DNA of 52,860 nt from an uncultured Phycisphaerales bacterium (lineage in GTDB: Bacteria > Planctomycetota > Phycisphaerae > Sedimentisphaerales > Anaerobacaceae). Below the pieces are notes generated by a model. It searched no databases. It saw only the letters and a program-made list of their open reading frames with translations, and had not been told where the DNA came from. Positions 37,045 through 45,055 of the stretch are shown here, in pieces. A program made the translations under genes and the position numbers. The DNA lies in the NCBI GenBank assembly GCA_937927975.1, contig CALEZT010000193.1, positions 1 to 52,860 of the forward strand, written 5' to 3'. Position 1 is the first letter of the stretch; every line of letters starts with the position of its first letter.

Positions 37045-38468
37045 GGGCCGTCTCCAGTCTGTGACTCGGGGGGCTGCTCGTCCCGGCCGACTCCGCTGAC
37101 GATCGTGTCCAGGCAGAAATAGGCGGGGGTGTTCATGCCGAAGTTGCCATTGTCGCTGGAACTCAGGGTGAAGCGCAGCGACTGGACTTCGCCCAGCGAA
37201 GCCAGATCGACGAAGGCCCAGGAATCCAGGATGTAGTCGCGGGTGTTGTCCTCGAAGCGGAAGTCGGCCAGGTAGAACTCGACCTGACCCGTGGGAGCAT
37301 CATGAGGATCGATTCCGGTGATGGTGAGCTTGAACCAGTCGGGGTCGTCGCCGGTGGGACCGCCGAACTTCTTGGCGAAGGGGCTGCCGTCCCGCATCTC
37401 ATAGAACGCATAGCAGTTGTTGGCGACATACAGGCCTGCGAACACCTGCGGTCGGTCGAAGGTCAGTGTGGGCACGATCTGCCAACCGACGAACGCGACG
37501 GCGTAGTTCGATGTGCCGCCCTGGCCGCAGCCTGGGATCGCATTGTACTGGGCAGGGTACCCGATGGCGTTGGCGTCGGTGCGATTGGAGCAGGCGAACC
37601 CTTCCCAGTACTCCCATTCTGCGTCGTAGAGATTGTCGAGAATGGTCTGGCCGCTGGCGAATCCGCCGGAGCCGTCGGCGCCGTTCCATAAGGATTCCGG
37701 GGCCAGCGTCACATCCTCGAAGGCCGCCAGGACGTGCTGCGTCAGGATCGTGTCCAGGCAGAAGTAGGCGGGGGTGTTCATGCCGAAGTCGCCGTTGTCG
37801 CTGGAGCTCAGGGTGAACTGAAGCGACTGGACGTCGCCCAGCGAGACCAGATCGACAAAGGCCCAGGAATCCAGGATGTAGTCGCTCCGGCTGTCCTCGA
37901 AGCGGAAGTCGGCAAGGTAGAACTCGACCTCGCCTGTGGGCTGGTCGTTGGGATCGAGGCCGGTGATGGCGAGCTTGAACCAGTCGGGATCGTCGCCTGT
38001 GGGGCCCCCGAACTTCTTGGTGAAGGGGCTGCCGTCCCGCATTTCGTAGAATGCGTAACAGTTGTTGGCGACATACAGGCCGGTGACGACCTGGGGTTTG
38101 TGGAAGGTCGCCGTCGGGATCGTCTGCCAACCGACGAAGGCAATCGCATAGTTCGAGGAGCCTCCCTGGCCGGAGCCGGCGACCGCGTTGTACTGGGCAG
38201 GATACCCGATGGCGTTGGCGTCGGTGCAATTGGAGTAGGCGAATCCCTCCCAATAATTCCATTCGAGATCGTAGAAGTTGTTGAAGAGGGCCGGGCCGCT
38301 GGCGAATTCGCCTGAGCCCTGTTGGCCGTTCCAGTAGGATTCGGGGGCCAGCGTCAGGTCATCGAATGTGCCGACAGCGGCGCTCGTCGCTGCGACGATC
38401 GTGAAGACCGCGATGCAGACAAGCGTGGCCAGACAAAGGGCAGGGGGACGGGGGGATGGAGAACTCAT
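37029..38468 (-). CDS. tandem DUF4465 secreted protein under B12 riboswitch control
   Basis: 479 residues from ATG 38468, which has a strong AGGAGGT six bases upstream. A signal peptide ends near SAAVG. Two nearly identical DUF4465 units follow, about residues 30-240 and 247-460. Each holds LAPESYWNG (or LWNG), YWEGFACSN, DANAIGYPAQYNA, SSDNG.FGMNTPAYFCLDTI and related strands. The DNA of the two units is alike over hundreds of bases, a recent duplication. DUF4465 genes are, from my knowledge, repeatedly found with cobalamin riboswitches or B12-transport loci; a cobalamin-related surface role is inferred. Confidence 0.88.
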   Translation of the reverse strand: MSSPSPRPPALCLATLVCIAVFTIVAATSAAVGTFDDLTLAPESYWNGQQGSGEFASGPALFNNFYDLEWNYWEGFAYSNCTDANAIGYPAQYNAVAGSGQGGSSNYAIAFVGWQTIPTATFHKPQVVTGLYVANNCYAFYEMRDGSPFTKKFGGPTGDDPDWFKLAITGLDPNDQPTGEVEFYLADFRFEDSRSDYILDSWAFVDLVSLGDVQSLQFTLSSSDNGDFGMNTPAYFCLDTILTQHVLAAFEDVTLAPESLWNGADGSGGFASGQTILDNLYDAEWEYWEGFACSNRTDANAIGYPAQYNAIPGCGQGGTSNYAVAFVGWQIVPTLTFDRPQVFAGLYVANNCYAFYEMRDGSPFAKKFGGPTGDDPDWFKLTITGIDPHDAPTGQVEFYLADFRFEDNTRDYILDSWAFVDLASLGEVQSLRFTLSSSDNGNFGMNTPAYFCLDTIVSGVGRDEQPPESQTGDGPCLDN

Positions 38469-38561
38469 TTTCAACCTCCTTCGTGGGGCGACTCGTGGCC
38501 AATCACGGCACACCAGACACCCCGGCAGCGGCCCAGATCGCGAGACCTTCTGCCGGACAAC

Positions 38562-38596
38562 AAAAAAAACCGTCGTTCCCGCGCGAGGAACGACGG
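38562..38596 (-). terminator. intrinsic terminator in the B12 leader (expression platform)
   Basis: A 10-bp stem (38570-38579 with 38587-38596) and a 7-base loop are followed on the minus strand by eight U (38569-38562). It lies between the aptamer's 3' end (about 38694) and the start codon (38468), so it is positioned to act as the ligand-controlled transcription terminator. Confidence 0.85.
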
Positions 38597-38693
38597 CTGT
38601 CGTCGGCAATCTTGCGAACCGGGCCCGGAGGCTCGATCCGAATCACACATGCGTCCCACGTCGCGAGAACACAACATCTTGTGCACTCAACCG

Positions 38694-38930
38694 CAGGCAG
38701 GTCTTCTGACTCGCGTCTTACCTCGAGGCTCCTTCCCATTCGCAGGGTGCGAACAGTGGATCGGCCTTCTGAAATTTCAGATCTCAGATTTGAGATCTCA
38801 GAAAGCCGGTGCCTCGGGGATTTCCGACGAACCGTCGGAACAGACGCTTACAGCGGCGCGACCGTCGCGGAGTTTCACCGCGTTCCCGTTTCGAGTATTT
38901 CAAAGCTCAGGGGCTCTGAAACCTGCAGCC
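38694..38930 (-). promoter_or_regulatory. cobalamin (B12) riboswitch aptamer
   Basis: Read on the minus strand, this has the cobalamin-aptamer blocks in the right order: GCAGGTTTCAG for the P1 5' strand, ACGGGAACGCGGTGAAACTC, the core GACGGTCGCGCCGCTGTAAG, then AATGGGAAGGAGCC and GAGTCAGAAGACCTGCC closing P1. A long AT-rich hairpin (38762-38808) fills the variable arm between the core and the GGGAAGG segment. B12 binding normally represses expression. The regulated gene is the DUF4465 gene. Confidence 0.93.
38762..38808. repeat. AT-rich palindromic hairpin inside the riboswitch variable arm
   Basis: The inner GATCTCA-GATT-TGAGATC is a perfect 7-bp stem with a 4-base loop; it extends outward through CTGAAATTTCAG-like sequence to an outer CGGCCTTCTGA/TCAGAAAGCCGG pairing. 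Its GAGATCTGAAAT-type composition differs from the GC-rich flanks and resembles dispersed palindromic repeats. Confidence 0.6.
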
Positions 38931-38960
38931 GAAGTATGCACTTCCGAAAGAACGGAGGAT

Positions 38961-38989
38961 ACGCTAGCTTGCGACTTGCCGTTCGTCAA
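38961..38989 (-). promoter_or_regulatory. promoter of the B12 riboswitch operon
   Basis: On the minus strand TTGACG (38989-38984) is followed after 17 bases by TAGCGT (38966-38961). Transcription would start near 38954, about 24 bases before the aptamer begins. Confidence 0.5.
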
Positions 38990-39036
38990 GAGGAAAATTC
39001 TCTTGCCTCAGGGAAACCGCAGGGACGCTGGAGGGG

Positions 39037-39082
39037 AAAAAGACGTGTTCCAGGCAGGTCGCAAGGCCCGCCTGGAACACGT
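39037..39082 (-). terminator. terminator after the Cache chemoreceptor
   Basis: A 13-bp stem (39043-39055 with 39070-39082) with a 14-base loop that can pair further is followed on the minus strand by CTTTTTCCCC. It begins 15 bases after the receptor stop codon. Confidence 0.75.
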
Positions 39083-39096
39083 GCATGCAGAGAAGG

Positions 39097-41286
39097 TCAG
39101 GAGTTGAATTCATCCATCGATTCGTCGTCGTGCAGCGGGAAACTCATGTCGGCGGACGTCCTCGCCGATTTGGAAGGTTTCTTAGCGCTTTTGGCGATCT
39201 GATGGAACGCCTCGTCCGATTTGCCGAATCGCTTGCTCTTTTTCGCGACGCGTCCCTGGAAGGCATGGGCAGGACCGTCTTGGGGGTTCCTGGAGATCGC
39301 CTTCTCCGGGCTTCGCTGCTGTGAATTGCAGCCGCCGACCAGGACAGCGAGATGATTGACGATGTCGTTCATGGATGCGGCCTGGGCGGTGAGCTGCTCC
39401 GAGGCGCTTGCGGATTCCTCGGCGTTGGCGGCGTTCTGCTGCGTGACCTTGTCCATCTGAGCGACCGCGGTGTTGACCTGGTCGATGCCCTGGGCCTGTT
39501 CCTGGGAGGCGCTGGCGATCTCGCTGACCAGGTCAGTCGTCTTGCCGATGCTGCGGACGATTTCCTCGAGCACCTTCGTGACCTCGCCGGCGATGTCCAC
39601 ACCGTTCCTGGAGTTCTTCACGGATTCCTGAATCATGTTGGCGGTGTTCTTGGCGGCCTCCGCCGACCGCATGGCCAGGTTTCGGACCTCTTCGGCGACC
39701 ACCGCAAAGCCCTTGCCGGCCTCGCCCGCGCGGGCGGCTTCGACCGCCGCGTTGAGCGCCAGCAGGTTGGTTTGGAAGGCGATCTCGTCGATCACCTTGA
39801 TGATGTTGGCGGTCTCGTCCGAGCTCTTCTGGATCTGCTGGATCGCCGTGTTCATTCGCGACATGGCCTCGGCGCCGGTGCCTGCGGATTTTCTCGCTTC
39901 GGTCGAGAGCGTGTTGGCCTGCTGGGCGTTGTCGGCGTTCTGCTTGGTCATCGCGGCCATTTCTTCGAGGCTGCTTGAGGTCTCCTGGAGTCCTGCGGCC
40001 TGCTCGGTCGCGCCTTCGGCCAGCGATTGCGAGGCTGCGGAGACCTGTCCCGCGGCCGACGCCACCTGCTCGGCCCCCGCGGCTAGGTCGGTCACGACGC
40101 GGTGGATCTTGCCGGTGATGCCTCGGGCCATGAAGTACCAGACGCCGATCGCGCCGACCATGGCGACGCCGAAGATGATGGCGAGAATCCGGTTCCCGGC
40201 GGCGCCGATCGTGGTGATGGCGTCTTTGGCCTCGTAGAACTCGTCCACGTACGAGCCGACGCCGATGATCCAGTCCCAAGGCTCGAAATACACGATCCTC
40301 GCGATCTTCTCTCGGGCCACCGAGTCTCCCTCGTTCTTCCAGGGGTATCTCTGTTCGGCGATTTCGCCTTCCTTGAGAGCAGTCGCCTTCTTGCAGATCT
40401 CCTGGATAAAGAGCGATCCTGAGGCGTCCTTGGCTTCCCAGATGTTCTCCCCGTCGCGTTTGCCGCCGAGGGAGAGGACGTAGTTGCCCTTGGAATCGAG
40501 CACGTAGACGTAGCCGGTCTTGCCGACCTTCGTGGCGGCGATGGACGCCCTCAACGCTGTGACGCTCTCCTGGGGGACTCCCACGTAGAGCATGCCGACG
40601 ATCTTCTTGCTCTGATCGTAGATCGGCTCGTAGGCGGTGATGTACGCTCTGCCCACGACGGTGGCGCGACCGTGGTACGTTTCGCCCTGGAGGACGCTGG
40701 CGATCACCGGGTTCGGTTTGCCGTCGGGGTTCGTGCGCGGGATGAAGGTGCCGATGGCGCGCGAGCCGTCCTGTTTCTGGACGTTCGTGCAGACGCGAAG
40801 CATGTCTCCGGCGTCGTTGATCCGCTGGAAGATCGTGCAGGTGCCCCCGACGAGTTTCTGGACCTGATCGACCACGGGGGCCGTTGTGCTCATGTCGGTG
40901 ATCTTCCCGAGCCAGAGGTCGCCGACGGTCATCTTGGGCAGTTCGACCCGCTGCGAGACGTTCGACTGCTGATTGACCGCGTCCCAACTGACAGTCTCCG
41001 ACGCAAGCAGGATTCCGCCTTGGTTGCGCAGGATGTCGCGTGCGACGTTCAGCGAGGAGTTGACGTTGGCCTGCAGCATCTGCTGCTGGGCTTTGCACAT
41101 GCCGTGGATGTTCTGCGCGATGTGGTCGAGGTCGGCATAGGCCTGCTGGGTGCTGCTATCCTCAGCGACGCGGACCATCCGCTTGTTCTGACGGAGGATC
41201 ACCGCGGAAACCGTGATCAGAGGAATGGCCGTGATCAGGATTCCGACGGTCAGGAGTTTCGTTTGCAGCTTGACGTTCTTCAACAT
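39097..41286 (-). CDS. methyl-accepting chemotaxis protein, Cache-type sensor
   Basis: 729 residues. ATG 41286 follows AAGGG. TM1 is about residues 10-30 and TM2 about 363-387, bounding a 330-residue periplasmic Cache 3/Cache 2-like sensor ([53 protein letters not shown]). A very short HAMP-like segment is followed by the signalling bundle, tip [20 protein letters not shown]. The tail ends SDEAFHQI (39196-39219) then [14 protein letters not shown]. It should sense a small extracellular molecule and feed CheA through CheW. It lies downstream of a cheW. Confidence 0.93.
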   Translation of the reverse strand: MLKNVKLQTKLLTVGILITAIPLITVSAVILRQNKRMVRVAEDSSTQQAYADLDHIAQNIHGMCKAQQQMLQANVNSSLNVARDILRNQGGILLASETVSWDAVNQQSNVSQRVELPKMTVGDLWLGKITDMSTTAPVVDQVQKLVGGTCTIFQRINDAGDMLRVCTNVQKQDGSRAIGTFIPRTNPDGKPNPVIASVLQGETYHGRATVVGRAYITAYEPIYDQSKKIVGMLYVGVPQESVTALRASIAATKVGKTGYVYVLDSKGNYVLSLGGKRDGENIWEAKDASGSLFIQEICKKATALKEGEIAEQRYPWKNEGDSVAREKIARIVYFEPWDWIIGVGSYVDEFYEAKDAITTIGAAGNRILAIIFGVAMVGAIGVWYFMARGITGKIHRVVTDLAAGAEQVASAAGQVSAASQSLAEGATEQAAGLQETSSSLEEMAAMTKQNADNAQQANTLSTEARKSAGTGAEAMSRMNTAIQQIQKSSDETANIIKVIDEIAFQTNLLALNAAVEAARAGEAGKGFAVVAEEVRNLAMRSAEAAKNTANMIQESVKNSRNGVDIAGEVTKVLEEIVRSIGKTTDLVSEIASASQEQAQGIDQVNTAVAQMDKVTQQNAANAEESASASEQLTAQAASMNDIVNHLAVLVGGCNSQQRSPEKAISRNPQDGPAHAFQGRVAKKSKRFGKSDEAFHQIAKSAKKPSKSARTSADMSFPLHDDESMDEFNS

Positions 41287-41373
41287 TGTGAAGCCCTTTC
41301 ACCAAAGAGGGTCGATCTCACGATGCTCCTTCACGTGAACGGCGCCTCAGAACCAGGAACAATCGAAATCGTT

Positions 41374-41934
41374 TTACGAAGCCTTTTCACCGGGCTCAAC
41401 GCCGGTCGCAGAGCTTTCCATAGAGGCCAGAGCGAGCCCGGCCAAACCGCCGCCGCCCGTGAGGACGCGGTCGATGTCCAGGAGGATCTTCACCGAGTCG
41501 CCCACTTTGCCCATGCCCAGGATGAAGTCGGTGTTGACCGACGCGCCGAACTGGGGCGGCTCCTCGATGCTGCCGGCCTCGATGTCCAGGACCTCCTGGA
41601 CGCGGTCGACGACGATGCCGGTGTTAGACTTGCGGCCCGCCAGCGTGATCTCGACGACGATGATGCAGGTCTCGTCGGTCACCCCGGTGGTTTCCATGCC
41701 GAACTTGGCCCTCAGATCGACCACCGGGATCACTTGCCCGCGGAGGTTGATCACGCCGCGGACGTAGTGAGGAGTCTGGGGCACGGCGGTGACCTCGATG
41801 TAGCCGATGATTTCGCGGACCTTGAGGATCTCCAGACCGTACTCCTCGTGGGCCAGGGCGAAGGTCAGGTACTTGCCTTCCTTGTCCTGCACGGCCCGGT
41901 TGAGCCCTTTGGTTTGTGTTGCGACGTCGGACAT
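41374..41934 (-). CDS. cheW: CheW coupling protein (module A)
   Basis: 186 residues; ATG 41934 preceded by AAGGAG. The CheW fold is complete: [49 protein letters not shown], and [12 protein letters not shown]. It couples receptors to CheA. The N-terminal 20 residues and a glycine-rich C-terminal extension (TGGGGLAGLAL) exceed the usual about 155-165. It is 87 bases upstream of the Cache receptor on the same strand and divergent from an XRE-cupin gene. Confidence 0.93.
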   Translation of the reverse strand: MSDVATQTKGLNRAVQDKEGKYLTFALAHEEYGLEILKVREIIGYIEVTAVPQTPHYVRGVINLRGQVIPVVDLRAKFGMETTGVTDETCIIVVEITLAGRKSNTGIVVDRVQEVLDIEAGSIEEPPQFGASVNTDFILGMGKVGDSVKILLDIDRVLTGGGGLAGLALASMESSATGVEPGEKAS

Positions 41935-42145
41935 TGTCGGTTCTCCTTGATGCGTTTGCCTTCAGAGCAGTCGGTTGCCGGCCGACACAGACCGGCGTCG
42001 GGAACGGGCGGCATGCGGGGGAACGCCCCCCAGGGCTGGTGTGCCGTTGCCCGGTCACCCTGCGTGGCTTCGAAAAGAAGCGTCATCCCCGATCATCGGC
42101 ACTTTCTGTAGGGGAGTTCAACGACATAAGGAGGAAATAGACATA

Positions 42146-42171
42146 ATAGGCCCTACTAAATAGTGGCCTAT
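42146..42171. promoter_or_regulatory. 26-base palindrome, candidate operator
   Basis: ATAGGCC-CT-ACTA-AA-TAGT-GGCCTAT is nearly perfect, with two unpaired bases in the left arm. It lies between divergent cheW and XRE-cupin genes and has no U-tract, so it fits a regulator-binding site rather than a terminator. The obvious candidate binder is the neighbouring XRE-cupin protein. Confidence 0.45.
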
Positions 42172-42289
42172 CCCGGCAAATCCTTAGGAAGGCCTCCGGG
42201 GAGCCGATGCGATCGCGAGGGGCTTCGAGCAAGACGCTGGGTTGAGGGCGGGACCGGGAAAAGGCCTGTCCGATAACGCGACATGTCCC

Positions 42290-42318
42290 TTGACCCCCAC
42301 GGCGGCCGATCCTATACT
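42290..42318 (+). promoter_or_regulatory. sigma70-type promoter of the XRE-cupin gene
   Basis: TTGACC (42290-42295), 17-base spacer, TATACT (42313-42318). Transcription would start near 42325, about 34 bases before ATG 42359. Confidence 0.7.
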
Positions 42319-42358
42319 CCATGTTTTTGCATTGTATCCTCCTGTTGAGAGACCCTTG

Positions 42359-42955
42359 ATGAACAGCGTGTATGACTTCCGCGTGATGCGGGTGCTGAGG
42401 CGGCGATTGAGTCTGACGCTTCACGAACTGGCGCGTCGTTCCGGCCTGACGTATCCGACGGTCGAGGCGGTGGAAACCAACAAGACGCAGCCGTCGTTGA
42501 AGACCCTGGACGCTCTGGCGGGCGCCCTGGGCCTGTCCGCCAGCGATCTGGTGCGCCTGGCCGAGCGGCGTCTCGTGCAGCGGCGCAGAGCCGAGTTCAC
42601 GAAGGAGACCCCGGCAGGCAGGCATGACAAGGGAGTCGAGAAGTGCCGCATTGCGCATTTCGACAAAGGCAAGGTGATCCGCGTGACCGCCGCGGCGGGA
42701 GAGACGGTCCACATCATGGGCCTGCATGAGAACATCCACGAATTCTGTTATGTGCTCAGCGGCAGGGTGGATCTTCGCGTGGAGGACAAGCTGCACCATC
42801 TCGGGCCGGACGACACCATTCTTTTTGACGGGCTGCTGGACCATTCCTATACGCAGCGCGAGGACGGAGAGTATCTGACGGTCCATATCCCCAAGGATAT
42901 TCGTGCGATCGAGCGTCTGTTGGATGTGCAGACGGATCCTTCGTCGGGAGACTGA
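42359..42955 (+). CDS. XRE-family regulator with C-terminal cupin (module A)
   Basis: 198 residues from ATG 42359. Residues 1-62 are a helix-turn-helix (RRRLSLTLHELARRSGLTYPTVEAVETNKTQPSLKTL). Residues about 100-185 are a cupin beta-barrel: VHIMGLHENIHEFCYVLSG, RVEDKLHHLGPDDTILFDGLLDHSYTQ and EYLTVHIPKD. The histidines are candidate metal or effector ligands. This architecture is used by MerR/SutR-like and PuuR-type regulators. It is divergent from cheW and is a paralogue of the gene at 48211. Confidence 0.88.
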   Translation: MNSVYDFRVMRVLRRRLSLTLHELARRSGLTYPTVEAVETNKTQPSLKTLDALAGALGLSASDLVRLAERRLVQRRRAEFTKETPAGRHDKGVEKCRIAHFDKGKVIRVTAAAGETVHIMGLHENIHEFCYVLSGRVDLRVEDKLHHLGPDDTILFDGLLDHSYTQREDGEYLTVHIPKDIRAIERLLDVQTDPSSGD

Positions 42956-42966
42956 GGTGCAGGAAG

Positions 42967-42990
42967 AGGGCGGCAGGGGGCTGCCGCCCT
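42967..42990 (+). terminator. hairpin terminator between convergent genes
   Basis: A perfect 10-bp stem (42967-42976 with 42981-42990) with a GGGG loop sits 12 bases after the XRE-cupin stop and before the convergent receptor stop at 43007. It is followed by GGTTTGTCG on the plus strand, so the U-tract is weak. Confidence 0.5.
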
Positions 42991-43006
42991 GGTTTGTCGT
43001 CCATTC

Positions 43007-44644
43007 TTACCGGATTGATCTTGTGACCGATCGTTCGGACCGCACTTGGCGAGCGCCGGCAGCGGGGCCTTCGGTGATCTGGTGAAACACCCGATCGGAA
43101 GGGGAGAGCTCCCGGCCCATCGTCGGTCGGTCGGTTTTCGGGGCCCCGCTGTCACGGGAGGTCCCGCCCACCAGCGAGATCAGTTGTCCGATGATCCGGT
43201 CAATCGATTCGGCCTGAGCGTTGAGTTCCTCGGCGGCGCTGGCGCTCTCCTCGGCATTGGCTGCGTTCTGCTGCGTGACCTTGTCCATCCGGGAGATCGC
43301 CGTGTTGAGCTGGTCGATGCCCTGCGCCTGTTGCCGGCTGGCGGACGCGATGCCGCCGATCAGGTCCGTCGTCTTGCCGACGCCCTGAACGATGTCGTCG
43401 AGGACCCGGCCGACTTCCCCGGCGATGCCCACGCCGTGACGCGCGTTCTTCACGGATTCTTCGATCATCTTGGCGGTGTCCTTGGCGGCCTCAGCCGAAC
43501 GCATGGCCAGGTTGCGGACCTCTTCGGCCACGACCGCAAAGCCCTTGCCGGCCTCGCCCGCCCGGGCGGCCTCGACCGCTGCGTTCAGAGCGAGGAGGTT
43601 CGTCTGGAAGGCGATTTCGTCGATTACTTTGATGATCTTGGCGGTTTCGTCGGAACTCTTCTGGATGTCCAGGATGGCCGCGTTCATCCGTCCCATGGAC
43701 TGGGCGCCCGTGTCGGCGGCTTTGCGCGCCTCGGCGACCAGGACGTTCGCCTGCTCTGCGTCGTCGGCGTTCTGCTTGGTCATCGAGGCCATTTCCTCGA
43801 GACTGGAGGCGGTCTCCTCGAAGCCCGCCGCCTGTTCGGAGGCCGCTTCCGCCAGCGACTGCGAGGCGCCGCCGACCTGGGACGCGGCGTGAGTGACCTC
43901 GCTGGCGCCGAGAGTGAGGCTCTGGGTGATGCCGTGAATCGGCTTGACCACATACCGGCTCAGGAAGAAGTAGATCACGGCGATCAATGCGGTCATGATG
44001 CCCGCCAGGATGCCGATTCCCACAAGGGCGTTGTTTCGGGCGAGACGCAACACGCCTTGCATGGGGATGTAGGCGTTGAGCGTGCCCAGGAAAGCCTCCT
44101 TCTCCATGTTGGCATTCAGGGATTCGACCGTGGCGAAGTGGCACTCGGCGCATCCTGGATGGGCCTGGGCCATCAGAGGCACGGAGATCCGCAACACGCC
44201 GTCCTCGAGCTTCTGGAAAAGGGTCTGCCCGCTTCGCAAAGCCTGCACGGCCTCCCGCTCAAAGGGGATCTGGATCTGGGTATTCGATCCGCCCAGCGGG
44301 CGATAGCCTACGGCCTGTTCGTCGCCGATCAGGCGGACTCGCGGCGTGTCCTGGCCGAAGTCGTGAATCACCGCTTCGTCCACGGCAAAAATGGTGCGAC
44401 TCCATTCGCTCAGAACTTCCTTCTGACGGGTTGGGTCGCCTTGGCTGGCCTGCCAGGCGTCATGGAATTTCTTCGTCGAGACCAGGAACATCTGGACCGA
44501 GCGGTCGATCAGTTCGCCGGCGCGGGCCTGCGCGTCGACGTGCGCCTGACCGACGGCGCGCCGATAGGTGAGAAGGCTGTAGCCCAAAGAGACGATGCAA
44601 CCGAGCCCAATCAAAAGCACCACCAACTTCATTCTCAACGTCAT
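43007..44644 (-). CDS. methyl-accepting chemotaxis protein with heme c (Tll0287/DUF3365-like) sensor
   Basis: 545 residues from ATG 44644 (AGGAG upstream). TM1 is about 5-25, TM2 about 206-228. The periplasmic part ends in [10 protein letters not shown], a c-type heme motif at residues 165-169, as in DUF3365/Tll0287-like sensors that detect redox or gaseous ligands. A short KPIHGITQ segment leads to the signalling bundle with [20 protein letters not shown]. The tail SDRVFHQI (43076-43099) matches the other two receptors, but the final acidic-aromatic end is missing; it ends SVTRSIR. No cheW is beside it. Confidence 0.88.
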   Translation of the reverse strand: MTLRMKLVVLLIGLGCIVSLGYSLLTYRRAVGQAHVDAQARAGELIDRSVQMFLVSTKKFHDAWQASQGDPTRQKEVLSEWSRTIFAVDEAVIHDFGQDTPRVRLIGDEQAVGYRPLGGSNTQIQIPFEREAVQALRSGQTLFQKLEDGVLRISVPLMAQAHPGCAECHFATVESLNANMEKEAFLGTLNAYIPMQGVLRLARNNALVGIGILAGIMTALIAVIYFFLSRYVVKPIHGITQSLTLGASEVTHAASQVGGASQSLAEAASEQAAGFEETASSLEEMASMTKQNADDAEQANVLVAEARKAADTGAQSMGRMNAAILDIQKSSDETAKIIKVIDEIAFQTNLLALNAAVEAARAGEAGKGFAVVAEEVRNLAMRSAEAAKDTAKMIEESVKNARHGVGIAGEVGRVLDDIVQGVGKTTDLIGGIASASRQQAQGIDQLNTAISRMDKVTQQNAANAEESASAAEELNAQAESIDRIIGQLISLVGGTSRDSGAPKTDRPTMGRELSPSDRVFHQITEGPAAGARQVRSERSVTRSIR

Positions 44645-45055
44645 AGTCCAGGCTCCTATACAGTGTTTCTGCTGGCGACCGCTCCCCTGTCGAAACGATC
44701 CTGCGGTTCTCGGGAGGCCCACGGCCGATGGAATCCGAGACGGTGTCCCTCGGTTCCGAATTGCCTCGAGGATAATTCGGCCAAAAGGCTCATGTGCATT
44801 ACCGGCAGGCGAGAGGTTTCTGACCGGACAGTGTTCGGTGGAATTGACACCGGCGGCCAGAACCCCAAGCCCGACGGCTGAAGAAGCGGGCTTGGTCCGA
44901 TGTACTTGACAAGGATATGTCCAGGGGGCATTGACATCGGCGGGACAGCACGTCGGATAATCTGGTGGGAGAGGGGGGGGGGGCGGTGACGGCCGACGGA
45001 GATCCCAGGCGGGCCTGAAAGACCCGCCTGGAATTGCTCCGCCGTTGTACCTGAG
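44645..45055. other. intergenic region with G-tract and hairpins between receptors
   Basis: The 411-base space holds a hairpin (44865-44873 with 44887-44895), a run of eleven G at 44973-44983, and a 9-bp hairpin (45005-45013 with 45023-45031) after the third receptor's stop. Neither hairpin has a clear U-tract. No gene is seen. Confidence 0.5.
44973..44983. repeat. homopolymer tract G11
   Basis: Eleven consecutive G sit in the middle of the spacer between two chemoreceptor genes, outside any coding sequence. Runs of this length are slippage-prone and can tune promoter spacing, but could also hide a sequencing length error. Confidence 0.7.

Larger units (their letters stand above)
38469..39096. 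other. non-coding leader region of the B12 operon and chemoreceptor 3' end
   Basis: This 628-base gap holds, from right to left, the receptor terminator (39037-39082), the promoter (38961-38989), the cobalamin aptamer, the leader terminator and the DUF4465 ribosome site. No protein gene is supported. Confidence 0.7.
41935..42358. other. divergent intergenic region of module A
   Basis: This 424-base space separates cheW and the XRE-cupin gene. It contains a palindrome (42146-42171) and the XRE-cupin promoter (42290-42318). No gene is seen. Confidence 0.5.

Noticed and set aside
31962..37122. Two very long plus-strand open frames (about 1099 and 762 codons)
   Set aside because: They lie opposite the alpha-galactosidase-like, ComF, prepilin and dockerin genes, have arginine- and histidine-rich nonsense sequence, and no conserved motif.
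42093..42100. GCCGATGA on the minus strand resembling a sigma28 flagellar -10 element
   Set aside because: No matching -35 at the right distance, and the second module has no counterpart.
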